A DNA stretch of 64,000 bases, taken from Thalassospira sp. HF15 (GTDB lineage Bacteria; Pseudomonadota; Alphaproteobacteria; Rhodospirillales; Thalassospiraceae). Made by a program: the position numbers and the translations under genes. The stretch spans positions 372,001 to 436,000 of the forward strand of contig NZ_JAAVKI010000002.1 in the NCBI RefSeq assembly GCF_011806525.1, written 5' to 3'. Below the pieces are notes generated by a model that saw only the letters and a list, made by a program, of their open reading frames with translations, was not told the DNA's origin and ran no database searches. Shown piece by piece: positions 7,936 through 17,387 of the stretch (positions within the stretch are counted from its first letter, which is position 1; each line of letters opens with the position of its first letter).

Positions 7936-9884
7936 AAACAGTCATCGGCATTGCCATCATCGAGATTGTCCTGCTGGCCATTCTTGTTATCAGCGGACTT
8001 GGCTATCTGCGTTCGTCGAACGAAGCCCGATTGATTGAACAAGCCCGGACATCGTCAAAACTGCTGGCCACCATGACAACCGATGCTGTCGTGGCCCTTG
8101 ATCTGGCAACGATTTCTGAATTGGTGACCCAGGCCATCGATAATCCCGGCATTGCCTATGCCCGGGTCCGCCATGCCGATGGGGACGTTCTGGCTGCGGC
8201 CGGGGATGCCTTGATCCTCAAGCGCCCCTTTGTTGCCGATGCCAGCATTCCTGATGCCAAACTCGACAATGTTTATGATGTTTCATCGCCGATTGTGATC
8301 GGCAATACGGTGTTTGGCACTGTCGAACTTGGCCTGTCTACAACCCAACTTCATGAAACCCTTGCCGAAGCAGGCGAATGGATGCTGGGCATTGCGGCTA
8401 CCGAAATCCTGCTGGTCGCTGCGTTTGGCAGCATGCTGGGTGGTTTTCTGACCCGCCAGCTCAGCCGGCTTCAGGATGCGGCAGCCCGTGTTGCCGCCGG
8501 TGATTTCGGCTATACCATGGAACTGCGCGGTCAGGACGAACTCACCGATACCGCACACAGCTTCAACACCATGTCCACCGCCTTGCTTGCCTATCGCAAC
8601 CGGGCCGAAGATGTCCTGCGCGAAACCGACAATCGCCGTGTTCAGGCCGAAGACCGGCTATATGCCGCCCTGCAAAACATTCCCCAGGCCGTCACCATCA
8701 TCAATGGCGCAGACGAGGTCATTCATATCAACCGCGCATGTCGCGAAATGTATGAACTTGATGCCATCCCCGAAGGCATGTCGATCCCGCTTGATCGCAT
8801 GGTCTCCGAACAGGTCCATAATGTCGGCCTGATGCCCTCAGTAGATGTGTCGCTCAAAAGCCGCTCGGTACCCGAAGAAGACCGCTTCCGCATTCAGCTT
8901 GAACAGATGGCCAGTATGGAAGCACAGGCGCAATGGGAATTTCAGTTGTTTGATCAGCGCATTATCCTAAACCATATGTGCCGCTTGCCCGATGGCGGGC
9001 GGGTGATTGTCTCGACCGATGTCTCGGAACTTCATCGCAAGGCCGAAGACCGCCGTCGTGAAGAATTCACCGAACTGGGTAAGCAGCGCCTCGAAAGCCT
9101 TGGCACGCTGGCGGGCGGTATCGCACATGAGCTCAACACCCCGATCCAGTTTGTTGATTCCAACCTTGGCTTTATCAAGGATGCCGCCAACCGCCTGTCA
9201 TCCTATGCCAAGGATCTCGAAGACGAGCTTGCCAAAAACAAAAAGCAGGCCGTCATCGCCCCGCTGAATGAACGCTATGATGTTGATTTCCTGCGTGCTG
9301 AAATGCCCGACGCCCTGCAACAGACCGAAGATGGCCTCAAACGCATCACCGATATCGTCAAGGCCATCAAGATCTATTCCCACCCGGGTCAAGGCAACGC
9401 CCAGCTGACCGACCTGAACGAAGTTATCCGCAACGCGGTGACGGTCACCACCAACCAGTGGCGCTATGTCGCGGAACTCAAAACCAAAATTGACGATGAT
9501 ATCCCGCCACTCGTGGCAAATTCCGGTGAGTTGGGTCAGGTTCTGGTCAATCTGATCATCAATGCCGCCGATGCCATCAAGGAACGCTGCGATCATGGGG
9601 ATCCGCGCGATGGCCTGATCACCATCACCGCCTGTCAGGATGAAAATTCGGTCTATATGGTCGTTACCGACAACGGTACGGGAATGCCTGAAGAAGTGCG
9701 AAAACGCATCTTTGATCCGTTCTATACCACCAAGGAAATCGGCAAGGGCACCGGGCAGGGATTGTCGATATCGCGCGCAATCATCTGCAAAAATCATTCT
9801 GGAAATCTGGCCGTCGACAGCACACCGGGCGAAGGCACCCGCTTTGTCATCCAGTTGCCGCGCGATGCAACGATTGCGGCCTGA
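7920..9884 (+). CDS. Membrane sensor histidine kinase with HAMP and PAS domains
   Basis: The 654-residue kinase has TM1 at about 10-30, a periplasmic domain at about 31-148, TM2 at about 150-172, HAMP at about 173-225, a PAS-like region at about 245-350, the phospho-acceptor H-box with His403 (LAGGIAHELNTP), and an HATPase domain with N box (NAADAIKE), G1 (DNGTGMP), F box (FDPFYTTKE) and G2 (GKGTGQGLSIS). An insert of about 60 residues sits between the H-box and the X region. The start overlaps the PhnD-like gene by 16 nt, indicating translational coupling. No response regulator is adjacent, so the output partner is encoded elsewhere or is absent. Confidence 0.9.
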   Translation: MSFRLKTVIGIAIIEIVLLAILVISGLGYLRSSNEARLIEQARTSSKLLATMTTDAVVALDLATISELVTQAIDNPGIAYARVRHADGDVLAAAGDALILKRPFVADASIPDAKLDNVYDVSSPIVIGNTVFGTVELGLSTTQLHETLAEAGEWMLGIAATEILLVAAFGSMLGGFLTRQLSRLQDAAARVAAGDFGYTMELRGQDELTDTAHSFNTMSTALLAYRNRAEDVLRETDNRRVQAEDRLYAALQNIPQAVTIINGADEVIHINRACREMYELDAIPEGMSIPLDRMVSEQVHNVGLMPSVDVSLKSRSVPEEDRFRIQLEQMASMEAQAQWEFQLFDQRIILNHMCRLPDGGRVIVSTDVSELHRKAEDRRREEFTELGKQRLESLGTLAGGIAHELNTPIQFVDSNLGFIKDAANRLSSYAKDLEDELAKNKKQAVIAPLNERYDVDFLRAEMPDALQQTEDGLKRITDIVKAIKIYSHPGQGNAQLTDLNEVIRNAVTVTTNQWRYVAELKTKIDDDIPPLVANSGELGQVLVNLIINAADAIKERCDHGDPRDGLITITACQDENSVYMVVTDNGTGMPEEVRKRIFDPFYTTKEIGKGTGQGLSISRAIICKNHSGNLAVDSTPGEGTRFVIQLPRDATIAA

Positions 9885-10025
9885 ATTTAAAGATCGCGGC
9901 CTTTCTGGTAAGGGCGGGTTTGCTGATCAATGTGTTTGGCGGAATGCTAATAAAACTGTTTTTACGCCAGAAAACCGCAATATAGTCAATATAGGATCAC
10001 AGTATAACATCTAGTTGGTTATATT

Positions 10026-10391
10026 CTAGATCCAACGGAGTTCCGGCTTCTTATCCCGTCCACCTTCCGGCGTGCGGATATCGTCAATGCTGATATTCAT
10101 GATCAGGATGCCACCAAGGCCGCCTTCGGTCATCTCCGACAGCCGGATACCCACCCGGTCGTGGTCAAGTTCTGACAGATACACATCGCGTGCATCCTCA
10201 TTCACAAAGTCGATATTGACCGCATGGGTGAATCCCTGGCTCATGCCCGATCCCGGCTGTTTCGCCCCTGCGCAAAACGCCACCATCCCCGTTACGGCAA
10301 GGGCGGCCTTTTCAAGCTGGCTGATCATGGCATTGATCTCGGCATCCGGGACGTGGCTTGGAATCTGCAACAATACAATATGACGGATCAT
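10026..10391 (-). CDS. Dabb (stress-responsive A/B barrel) domain protein
   Basis: Small 121-residue ferredoxin-like protein that begins with the family signature MIRHIVLLQI and is one dimeric alpha/beta-barrel domain throughout. Dabb proteins act in varied ways, from stress-associated proteins to cyclases, and nothing here fixes the function. The conserved His3 and a distal DARDVYLSELDHDR helix are visible. Its ATG overlaps the mltA stop codon (ATGA), so it is translated from the mltA transcript. It ends convergent with the histidine kinase gene. Confidence 0.75.
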   Translation of the reverse strand: MIRHIVLLQIPSHVPDAEINAMISQLEKAALAVTGMVAFCAGAKQPGSGMSQGFTHAVNIDFVNEDARDVYLSELDHDRVGIRLSEMTEGGLGGILIMNISIDDIRTPEGGRDKKPELRWI

Positions 10392-11695
10392 GAACTGTTC
10401 CCTGTCTGATTGTCGGCATCCTGCCAGTTTGCCGGATCAATGCTACTCGGCAACAGAATATATTTCCGGCCCTGCCGGTTCATATGCCCGGCATAAAGGG
10501 CTGCGTCCTCGCCAGGGCCAAAGAAGATATCGCCGCGCACCGGGCCACGTATCGCCCCGCCGGTATCCTGGGCAATCATCAGGCGGCGAAACTTGCGGTC
10601 CGCATTCATCGGATCCCGGGTTTCAAGCCACACCGGCACTCCCATGGCATGAAAACGCCGATCCACTGCAAGCGACCGACCGGGTTCAAGCGGCACCCCT
10701 TGTGATCCCAGTGGCCCGGCTTCGGGATCATTGGGATCAACCTTAAGCGGCTGGAAAAACACGTAAGATGCGTTGGTGTTCATCACCGCATCAGCTTCAC
10801 CCGGATTGTCATGCAGCCATTTGCGGATTGATTGCAGTGACACGGTTTCACGCGTCAGGGCCCCACGCGCAATCAACTCCCGCCCGATGGCAAAATAGGG
10901 ATGGCCGTTTGTCGCGGCGTAGCCCACCCGAAGCACGCTGTCATCAGGCAAAACCACCCGGCCAGACCCCTGAATTTGAAGGAAAAAGGCATCAACGGCG
11001 TCATCAACCCAAACCAGTTCAAGATCGCGGTCTGAAAGGGCGCCATCCTCGATCCCGGCCCGGTCATAATAGGGTTTTACCGCATCCCCTGATATGCGCC
11101 CGACAAGCTTGGTACCTTTGAGATCTTCGCGAAAATCACCCAGATCAATCGACACCATGTCATTGGGTTTCAAATAAAGCGGGGTCTGATAGTCCCCGCC
11201 GCGGGTCAGCTGGCCTTGCAATTCCGGCTCGTAATAGCCGGTAAACAGACCCTCGGAGGTATCGCGATTGCCGCTGAGATACGGTCTGAAGCCGCTTTCA
11301 AAAAACGCACGCGCATCTTCCTTGCGCAGGCTGCCAACATCGAGACTGACCGCCGTCTGGCATAGGTCGCGCCACTGGCCGATTGTGCCCATGCGCGGGT
11401 CGGGTCCGACCGCGCGGTCATCATCGCGTCTGAGCATCGCCTTGCACGACCGGGCAAAGGCGCGGATTGATCCGCGCATGTCATCACCCTGCCAACCATC
11501 AAGTTCGGCAAAGCTTGCAGGGCGCAAGGTCAGCTTGTCTTCAAGCTCGGCCGGTGGCTCGATCTGACCGGTGATTTGTGGCCAGAACATCCAGATCAGG
11601 GCTGCCCCCGCACCCACCAATACGGAAATCAGGGACAGGCTGCGCGATAAAACCAGTCGTCTTTTCAAGATGGAACCCGTGAATAACCAAGGCAA
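10388..11695 (-). CDS. mltA: Membrane-bound lytic murein transglycosylase A
   Basis: Cleaves peptidoglycan glycan strands with formation of 1,6-anhydro-muramyl ends. The 435-residue protein has an N-terminal membrane segment (about 18-38) without a lipobox, an MltA barrel domain (GYYEPELQGQ, LYLKPNDMV) and a C-terminal 3D domain with the diagnostic aspartates in AQDTGGAI and RGDIFFGPG. In many alphaproteobacteria the order is fxsA, timA, mltA, smr; here smr lies about 19 kb away. A Dabb gene is translationally coupled downstream. Confidence 0.92.
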   Translation of the reverse strand: MPWLFTGSILKRRLVLSRSLSLISVLVGAGAALIWMFWPQITGQIEPPAELEDKLTLRPASFAELDGWQGDDMRGSIRAFARSCKAMLRRDDDRAVGPDPRMGTIGQWRDLCQTAVSLDVGSLRKEDARAFFESGFRPYLSGNRDTSEGLFTGYYEPELQGQLTRGGDYQTPLYLKPNDMVSIDLGDFREDLKGTKLVGRISGDAVKPYYDRAGIEDGALSDRDLELVWVDDAVDAFFLQIQGSGRVVLPDDSVLRVGYAATNGHPYFAIGRELIARGALTRETVSLQSIRKWLHDNPGEADAVMNTNASYVFFQPLKVDPNDPEAGPLGSQGVPLEPGRSLAVDRRFHAMGVPVWLETRDPMNADRKFRRLMIAQDTGGAIRGPVRGDIFFGPGEDAALYAGHMNRQGRKYILLPSSIDPANWQDADNQTGNSS

Positions 11696-11794
11696 ACGTC
11701 ACCGTTTTTGAAACGGTTTTACGAAAATCCAATCTTGCCCCGGACTTGCTTAACAAGGCGATAATTGCCAGGGCCTGTTAACGCCCGGGCATGA

Positions 11795-11828
11795 AAAAAG
11801 GCGACCGGGTTTATCCGATCGCCTTTAA
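11795..11828 (-). terminator. Terminator-like hairpin between the Tim44 gene and mltA
   Basis: Arms aaaggcga / tcgccttt enclose an inner cgg/ccg pairing. On the minus strand the stem is followed by a T run (complement of the a's at 11794-11799), so it can attenuate transcription from the Tim44-domain gene into mltA. A T-rich tract is also present on the plus strand. Confidence 0.6.
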
Positions 11829-11854
11829 TTTTTTGGGGTGCTGCGAAACCCGGA

Positions 11855-12568
11855 TCAGTCGGTGGTTTCTTCTTCCGGGGTTTCGGTCGCAACCAGCTGC
11901 CAATTCGGATCGCGGCTTTCGATATTGCGCGCAAAGGTCCAAAGGTCTTCGGCCTCAACCACCTGATTGGGATCGCCGTCGACAACATCGCCCTCGGCAT
12001 TGCGAATGACCGACACTTCCTCGGACACGAACTTCACCGTGACATAGGCGGTACGCCCTTCAAGGCTGGCATCATGGATGCTGGCACTTTTGATACCGAC
12101 CAGGGTGGTTTCCTCGTGCTCGCCCTTTTCGGCACGCGCATCAATGGCGGCAGCAAAGTTCTTGTAAACCTCGGCCGACAGCAGCGGGTTCAGGCCATCC
12201 TTGTCGCCCTTGGCGAAATATTCGACGATCATTTCGAACGCCATGCGTGCGCCATTCAGGAAGTCCTGCTGGGTAAAGCTCGGATCGTGTTTCTGGATCT
12301 GCTGCAGGGTTGCAAACGTGCCCGAAGGAACATCTTCCGCATCCTGATCGTTACCGGAATCCGGCAGACGATAAACATTATCGGTCTGAGGGCTTGCGTC
12401 TTTCTGACCTTCATTGTCATGGGTCTGACGGCCAAAGATATCGGACGGCCCCTGTTTTTCATTGCCGGTGCGACGGCCAAGCACGCCGCGCAAACGCAAC
12501 ACAAGGAAAACCGCAATCAGAGCGAATAAGAATATATCGAAATACTGCAAGACGGTCTCGTGATCCAA
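11855..12568 (-). CDS. Tim44/TimA-domain membrane-anchored protein
   Basis: The 237-residue protein has one N-terminal transmembrane helix (FDIFLFALIAVFLVLRLRG), a polar linker and a C-terminal Tim44-like domain (about 90-230: FLNGARMAFEMIVEYFAKGD, then a beta-rich ITSV-type sheet). Bacterial TimA proteins are related to the mitochondrial import motor subunit Tim44, but their function in bacteria is not settled. The frame opens with a TTG codon at 12568 (LDHETVLQYF). It diverges from fxsA and sits next to mltA, the conserved alphaproteobacterial arrangement. Confidence 0.85.
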   Translation of the reverse strand: MDHETVLQYFDIFLFALIAVFLVLRLRGVLGRRTGNEKQGPSDIFGRQTHDNEGQKDASPQTDNVYRLPDSGNDQDAEDVPSGTFATLQQIQKHDPSFTQQDFLNGARMAFEMIVEYFAKGDKDGLNPLLSAEVYKNFAAAIDARAEKGEHEETTLVGIKSASIHDASLEGRTAYVTVKFVSEEVSVIRNAEGDVVDGDPNQVVEAEDLWTFARNIESRDPNWQLVATETPEEETTD

Positions 12569-12930
12569 ATGGTTTCAAACTGGTTGTCGTTATATCACAA
12601 CCGTGGTGGAGAGATGGTATGAACTTAACCAAATGCAAGGGCAACTGCCGATCGCACCACAAGATGTGATCATCTTCACCCTTCACCTGCGCGATCAGCA
12701 CGGAGATCGGTCAAAGGTGACGATCTGCCGCATTTTTGTCGCGTTGTCACATTAGCATTCTATCCAACCAGCTAAGGAACTTAAGTCTGCAGATTAATCA
12801 GAAATCACTGAAAACCAAGTTGTTTTCTGCAATAGTTTCAGCAAGACGTCAGCTTTGGCCGTAAAATCCATGCGATGATGCGATATTTGCGGCCCATACG
12901 GGCAATCCATCGCCAGTAAACGGAGAAGAA
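12569..12930. promoter_or_regulatory. Divergent intergenic region between the Tim44 gene and fxsA
   Basis: A 362-bp gap with no credible ORF. It must contain the promoters for both directions. A possible plus-strand promoter is TTGTCG, 17 nt, TCTATC at about 12736-12764, but the match is weak. No operator-like repeat stood out. Confidence 0.3.
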
Positions 12931-13536
12931 ATGGGCTTTTACTTTCTCGCGATATTCGTCGCCATGCCAATCATCGAGATCGCGGTCTTTATTCAGGCCG
13001 GCGAACTGATCGGGCTCTGGCCGACCATTGGCGTAGTGGTTTTGACGGCCATCATCGGCACATCACTGATGCGCGCCCAGGGTTTGCAGACCCTTGCCAA
13101 GGCGCAAAGCCAGATGGATCAGGGCGAAATGCCCATCGGGGCGCTGTTTGATGGTATCTGCATTCTGGTAGCCGGTGTGTTGTTGCTGACCCCGGGCTTT
13201 GTCACCGATACCTTCGGCTTCCTGCTGCTGGTGCCGCCACTGCGCCAGTTGATCGGCGCCAAGGTGATCATGAAGCTTGTTCAGTCTGGCAATATCCGCA
13301 CCAGTTTTGGTGGCGCAACCTATTCCAGTGGTTCGCATGGTCCACACGGCCCGGGCGCATCAGGGCCGCGGGGCTCTGGCGGGGCGCGGCCACGCGGGTC
13401 GGGACCGATCATTGACGGCGATTTCGAAGATGTCAGCCCGCATGACCCGTCAAACGACACCGACAGTGGCGAAACCACGCGCAATCTGCAACCCAAGGAC
13501 GGGAAACCTGACAATCCGCGTAACGACACCCGCTGA
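12931..13536 (+). CDS. fxsA: FxsA family membrane protein
   Basis: FxsA is a cytoplasmic-membrane protein known in E. coli for suppressing phage-T7 exclusion by the F plasmid. The 201-residue product has the family start (FLAIFVAMPIIEIAVFIQAG), a second hydrophobic segment (IGVVVLTAIIGTSLMRAQGL) and a third (GICILVAGVLLLTPGFVTDTFGFLLL) with the conserved PGFVTD. The last 70 residues are a Gly/Pro/His/Asp-rich disordered tail. Neighbouring secB follows on the same strand. Confidence 0.88.
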   Translation: MGFYFLAIFVAMPIIEIAVFIQAGELIGLWPTIGVVVLTAIIGTSLMRAQGLQTLAKAQSQMDQGEMPIGALFDGICILVAGVLLLTPGFVTDTFGFLLLVPPLRQLIGAKVIMKLVQSGNIRTSFGGATYSSGSHGPHGPGASGPRGSGGARPRGSGPIIDGDFEDVSPHDPSNDTDSGETTRNLQPKDGKPDNPRNDTR

Positions 13537-13559
13537 ATTCACAGGAAAATCACAAAATC

Positions 13560-13595
13560 AGAAGGTTGGCTGGCATGGACGGCCAACCTTCTTTG
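13560..13595 (+). terminator. Hairpin after fxsA
   Basis: An 11-bp arm pair agaaggttggc / gccaaccttct with a 10-nt loop, about 24 nt after the fxsA stop. The downstream T tract is short (tttgg), so termination may be partial. Confidence 0.5.
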
Positions 13596-13824
13596 GTTTC
13601 GGCGATATCATTGCTGATCGCATCAGGCAAACCCGCAGAAATAAGCGCTTTACGCGTCTTCTGATTGGCTTGCCCGTCTCTGTCAGACGTGCTAGGCCAA
13701 CAAGTCCAATTCATCTGCCGCAATCTGGCGGCGTCAGTAATAAGCATTTCAGCAAAGCCATAGCGCGCCTGCCGAAAGCTTTTTTCTGATCAAGACAAAA
13801 TGACCCTAAGGGAGCTAGACTTTA

Positions 13825-14319
13825 ATGGCCGACGAGAATACCACCGGTGCAGAAGGCGCTACAGAACAGCAGCAGCCGTCAAATCCGATTACGATCCATA
13901 CCCAGTACATCAAGGATCTGTCGTTCGAAAACCCGAACGCACCGGAAAGCGTTGCCCTGCAGCAGCAGCCGAAAATCAATATCGACGTTGATGTTGAGGC
14001 CCGCACCACCCAGGACCAGAAACTTCACGAAGTCACCATCAAGATCAATGTCAAAGCCGACGTTGCCGACAAGGTGGCCTTCATTGCCGAACTTCAGTAT
14101 GGCTGCGTTGTCACACTCAATGTTTCTGACGAACACCGCCTGCCGGTTCTGATGATCGAAGTGCCGCGCCTGCTGTTCCCTTATGTCCGCAAGATCGTCG
14201 CTGACCTGACCGCAGACGGTGGCTTCCCGCCGCTGATGATGCAGCAGATTGATTTTGCTGATCTTTTCCGCAAGAAATTCGCCAAAAAGATGGAAGGTCA
14301 GCCGGCTGGAAACGCCTGA
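13825..14319 (+). CDS. secB: Protein-export chaperone SecB
   Basis: Tetrameric cytosolic chaperone that keeps pre-proteins unfolded and hands them to SecA. The 164-residue product has the SecB core (IHTQYIKDLSFENPN, then INIDVDVEARTTQD and KADVADKVAFIAELQYGCVVTL) and the C-terminal region with FPPLMMQQIDF, where SecA and substrate contacts fall. A Gln/Glu-rich N-terminal leader of about 20 residues precedes the core. A strong bidirectional terminator follows. Confidence 0.95.
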   Translation: MADENTTGAEGATEQQQPSNPITIHTQYIKDLSFENPNAPESVALQQQPKINIDVDVEARTTQDQKLHEVTIKINVKADVADKVAFIAELQYGCVVTLNVSDEHRLPVLMIEVPRLLFPYVRKIVADLTADGGFPPLMMQQIDFADLFRKKFAKKMEGQPAGNA

Positions 14320-14357
14320 TTGACCCCCTTCACGACTTTTTGGTTCGATACCAAAAC

Positions 14358-14386
14358 AAAGGCCGCCAATCTGGCGGCCTTTTTAT
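14358..14386. terminator. Bidirectional terminator between secB and hemJ
   Basis: Perfect 11-bp stem aaaggccgcca / tggcggccttt with a 3-nt loop, T run on the plus side and A-rich sequence on the other, placed between two convergent genes. Confidence 0.8.
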
Positions 14387-14432
14387 TTTAATATCGTAAT
14401 AAATCACGTAGTGATCGAAGCCGTGATGGCAA

Positions 14433-14861
14433 TCAGAACGGTTTTGCGATCACCAAGAAGACGACGATAATCATCAGAACCGTCGGTACTTCATTGAAAA
14501 TACGATAGAATTTCTGTGATTTGGTATTGGCATCCGCTTCAAATGCCTTGCGATAGCGCGCCAGCATCATGTGCGAGATGGTCATCAGCACCACACACAA
14601 AAGCTTGGCATGGAACCAGCCCTGGGACAGGGCATCAATTGCAAAGACCAGATGTCCGCCAAAAAGCCATGTCGCGATCATCGCCGGATTCATGATGGCG
14701 CGCAAAAGCCGGCGCTCCATCACCTTGAACTTCTCGCTGGCCTCTGATCCCGGTGCCACTTCGCAGTGATAGACATAAAGCCGCGGCAAATACAGAAGTC
14801 CCGCCATCCAAGCGATTACGCTGATGACATGCAGGGATTTGATAATGCTGTAACTATCCAT
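14433..14861 (-). CDS. hemJ: Protoporphyrinogen IX oxidase HemJ
   Basis: Membrane enzyme of the penultimate haem step in bacteria that lack HemG and HemY. From ATG 14861 the product is 142 residues with four hydrophobic segments. The start MDSYSIIKSLHVISVIAWMAG includes the conserved His of the family, followed by YLPRLYVYHCE. A longer reading frame upstream (to 14963) adds 34 Arg-rich residues with no family similarity and was rejected; the chosen ATG has a purine-rich ribosome-binding site. It is in a haem-gene cluster with hemH and hemE. Confidence 0.88.
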   Translation of the reverse strand: MDSYSIIKSLHVISVIAWMAGLLYLPRLYVYHCEVAPGSEASEKFKVMERRLLRAIMNPAMIATWLFGGHLVFAIDALSQGWFHAKLLCVVLMTISHMMLARYRKAFEADANTKSQKFYRIFNEVPTVLMIIVVFLVIAKPF

Positions 14862-15013
14862 CTCTCTCTTCTCTGGATGTGACGGTCGAAATCGGGGCAG
14901 GAGCCTTGATCGACCCCCGCGTAAGCGGCGAATTTTTCGGAATTTTTCAGACCATAACAGCAATCAGGCCGATCCAAAAACAGAACCGGCCTGATTTGCG
15001 TTACGACTGTGAT

Positions 15014-16156
15014 CTAGGCCGCGGCGGATTTTCCCGCCGGTTTGAGTGATGGCTGTTTGGCCACCGCACAGGAATGTTCATCCGGGCACCACCAGCCGCG
15101 TGTCTCGACCGAATAGTCATCCGGGCCCTTTTCATCGAGCTCGTCCTGAGTTTGTTTTACAACCGAAACAAGCCCATTGATGAATTTCGGATGGGAGCAA
15201 ACCGTACGCACGCGCTCATAGATCGGCACGTGTTTTTCATGGGCCAGCTCACCATATTCGATATCAAGTTCGACCAGGGTTTCCGAATGCTCGGTCACGA
15301 AGGCAATCGGCACAACGACAATCGCCTTGTTTTCCGCGCCAGCGCGCTCAATCTCGTCCTCGGTCGACGGGCCAATCCATTCCATCGGACCCACCCGGCT
15401 TTGATAGCAGACATTCCAGTCAAGCCCCTCGATCGCCATTTTCTCGACCACGGCAGCAGAGGTTTTTTCAATCTGTGACTGATAGGGGTCACCGCGCTTG
15501 GTAATCACCGCCTTGGGCACACCATGGGCGGAAAACAGGATACGCGGCTTATCAATGCCAAGTTCCTCGGCCTTGGCAAGGGCACGGTCATAGCCCGCCT
15601 TGATCATCTCGGCCGATGCTTCGACAAAGCCCGGATTGGTCGGATAGCAGCACGCTGTCTTGATCGGAGGAGTCAGTCCAACCTTTTGGCAGGCACTTTT
15701 CCAGTCCTTGACCGACGATCCGCTGGTGGTGGTTGAAAACTGCGGATACAGCGGCAGCAAAATCTGCTCATCCGCGCCCCATGCCTTGACCTCGGCCGCG
15801 GTATCCTGGGCAAACGGCTTCCAATAGCGCATGGCAATGAAACACCGGTTTTCATAGCCGTCATCTTCAGCATTCAGCGCGATTTGAAGCGCATCTGCCT
15901 GTTCCTGGGTCAGTTCCAGAAGCGGGGATTTGCCGCCGATATGGTCATAGATCTCACGCGCAATTGGCGCGCGGCGGCGTGAAATCAGCTTGGCCAGCAA
16001 AAACCGGAACGGATTGGGCAGGCTGATGATCGCCGGATCATTAAACAGATTGAACAGGAACGGTTCGACGGCTTCCGGACTGTCCGGGCCCCCCAGATTG
16101 AAAAGAACAATGGCGCGTTTCTTGCGCGTCGTCTCCGACATTTGGCTATCCTTCAT
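15014..16156 (-). CDS. hemH: Ferrochelatase
   Basis: Inserts Fe(II) into protoporphyrin IX to make protohaem (EC 4.98.1.1). The 380-residue product shows AIVLFNLGGPDSPEAVEPFL at the N-terminus, PLYPQFSTTTSGS, the catalytic-region ILFSAHGVPKAV with its His, and FVTEHSETLVELD with the conserved H-S-E-T-L-x-E-L. An internal ATG at 16141 (MSETTRKK) is an equally likely start. The extended C-terminus contains CPDEHSC, a Cys pair of unknown purpose. It follows hemE after 190 nt. Confidence 0.95.
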   Translation of the reverse strand: MKDSQMSETTRKKRAIVLFNLGGPDSPEAVEPFLFNLFNDPAIISLPNPFRFLLAKLISRRRAPIAREIYDHIGGKSPLLELTQEQADALQIALNAEDDGYENRCFIAMRYWKPFAQDTAAEVKAWGADEQILLPLYPQFSTTTSGSSVKDWKSACQKVGLTPPIKTACCYPTNPGFVEASAEMIKAGYDRALAKAEELGIDKPRILFSAHGVPKAVITKRGDPYQSQIEKTSAAVVEKMAIEGLDWNVCYQSRVGPMEWIGPSTEDEIERAGAENKAIVVVPIAFVTEHSETLVELDIEYGELAHEKHVPIYERVRTVCSHPKFINGLVSVVKQTQDELDEKGPDDYSVETRGWWCPDEHSCAVAKQPSLKPAGKSAAA

Positions 16157-16346
16157 GGCAGATCGCTTAAACGACCGGTTCCCGATAAACCAGCCATCAC
16201 ATCGTGGATGAACCCGTTCCGCTGTGGCCTATTTTGGTCAAACAAGCTCAAAGCGCAACGCGTTTAACCCAGTATACGCATTGAATTTTTCAATCGATTT
16301 GATTGATTTCAAAAATCACAAAATAAAATGCAGCAATTGCCGACAT

Positions 16347-17387
16347 TTATCCTTTGTAATTTCGGATGAACTCCACCAGCTGGCCGACATGTTCCGGCGG
16401 CGTTTCCGGCGTGATGCCATGGCCCAGGTTAAAGATGAACGGCCCTTTGCCCAGCGTATCAAGGATACGTTTGGTCTCATCAAACATCGCATCGCCGCCC
16501 GTGATCAACAGCATCGGATCAAGATTGCCCTGCACCGGCCCCAGTTTCTGAAGGTTTTCCGCCACCCAGTCGAGTTTAACCCCGCTATCAAGGCCGACCG
16601 CGGTCACACCGGTCTTTTGTTTGAAGTCCACCAGATGCAAACCGCACCCGCGCGGGAAGCCAATGATCGGCAAATCCGGGTGAACCGCACGCAGATTGGC
16701 AACGATCTGTTTGGTCGGTTCGATCACCCAGCGATTAAAGCCGGTTTCGGACAGAACCCCGCCCCAGGTTTCAAACAATTGAATGCATTCTGCCCCAGCT
16801 TCAACCTGTTTGAGCAGATATTGGGTGGTCGCCTCGATCACGATGTCGATCATCTGGCCGAAACCATCCGGATCGCCATAGGCAAAACGCCTGATATTGG
16901 CAAAGTCCTTGGATCCCTTGCCCTCGACCATGTAGGTCGCAACCGTCCATGGGGCCCCGGCAAAGCCGATCAGCGATGTATGGGACGGAATGGCGTGCGA
17001 TAGCTTGGAAACCGTCTCATAGATCGGCCCAAGGGTGTCATGAATGCCATCAACTGAAAGCTTGCCCAGGCCTGAAGCATCCCGGATGGCCTCAAGCTGT
17101 GGGCCTTCTCCCTGCTTGAAGGCCAAATGCTGTCCAAGTGCCTGCGGTATAACGAGGATATCGGAGAACAATATTGCCGCATCGAAGTCATAGCGTCTGA
17201 GCGGCTGCAACGTAACTTCGCAAGCAAGATCAGGATTATAGCAAAGATCGAGGAAAGAGCCCGCTTCTGCACGAGTTGCCTTGTATTCTGGCAAATAGCG
17301 GCCAGCCTGGCGCATCAGCCAGATTGGTGGCGTTGCAAGGGTTTCACCCGCAAGGGCACGCAAGAAGGTCTTTTGGGTGTTAGGCAT
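16347..17387 (-). CDS. hemE: Uroporphyrinogen decarboxylase
   Basis: Converts uroporphyrinogen III to coproporphyrinogen III by four decarboxylations (EC 4.1.1.37). The 346-residue product has the signature [19 protein letters not shown] near the N-terminus, [13 protein letters not shown] and [16 protein letters not shown], the standard UroD blocks. It is transcribed away from the DnaA-box-rich gap at 17388-18075. A hemE-origin arrangement is known from Caulobacter and supports the origin assignment. Confidence 0.96.
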   Translation of the reverse strand: MPNTQKTFLRALAGETLATPPIWLMRQAGRYLPEYKATRAEAGSFLDLCYNPDLACEVTLQPLRRYDFDAAILFSDILVIPQALGQHLAFKQGEGPQLEAIRDASGLGKLSVDGIHDTLGPIYETVSKLSHAIPSHTSLIGFAGAPWTVATYMVEGKGSKDFANIRRFAYGDPDGFGQMIDIVIEATTQYLLKQVEAGAECIQLFETWGGVLSETGFNRWVIEPTKQIVANLRAVHPDLPIIGFPRGCGLHLVDFKQKTGVTAVGLDSGVKLDWVAENLQKLGPVQGNLDPMLLITGGDAMFDETKRILDTLGKGPFIFNLGHGITPETPPEHVGQLVEFIRNYKG

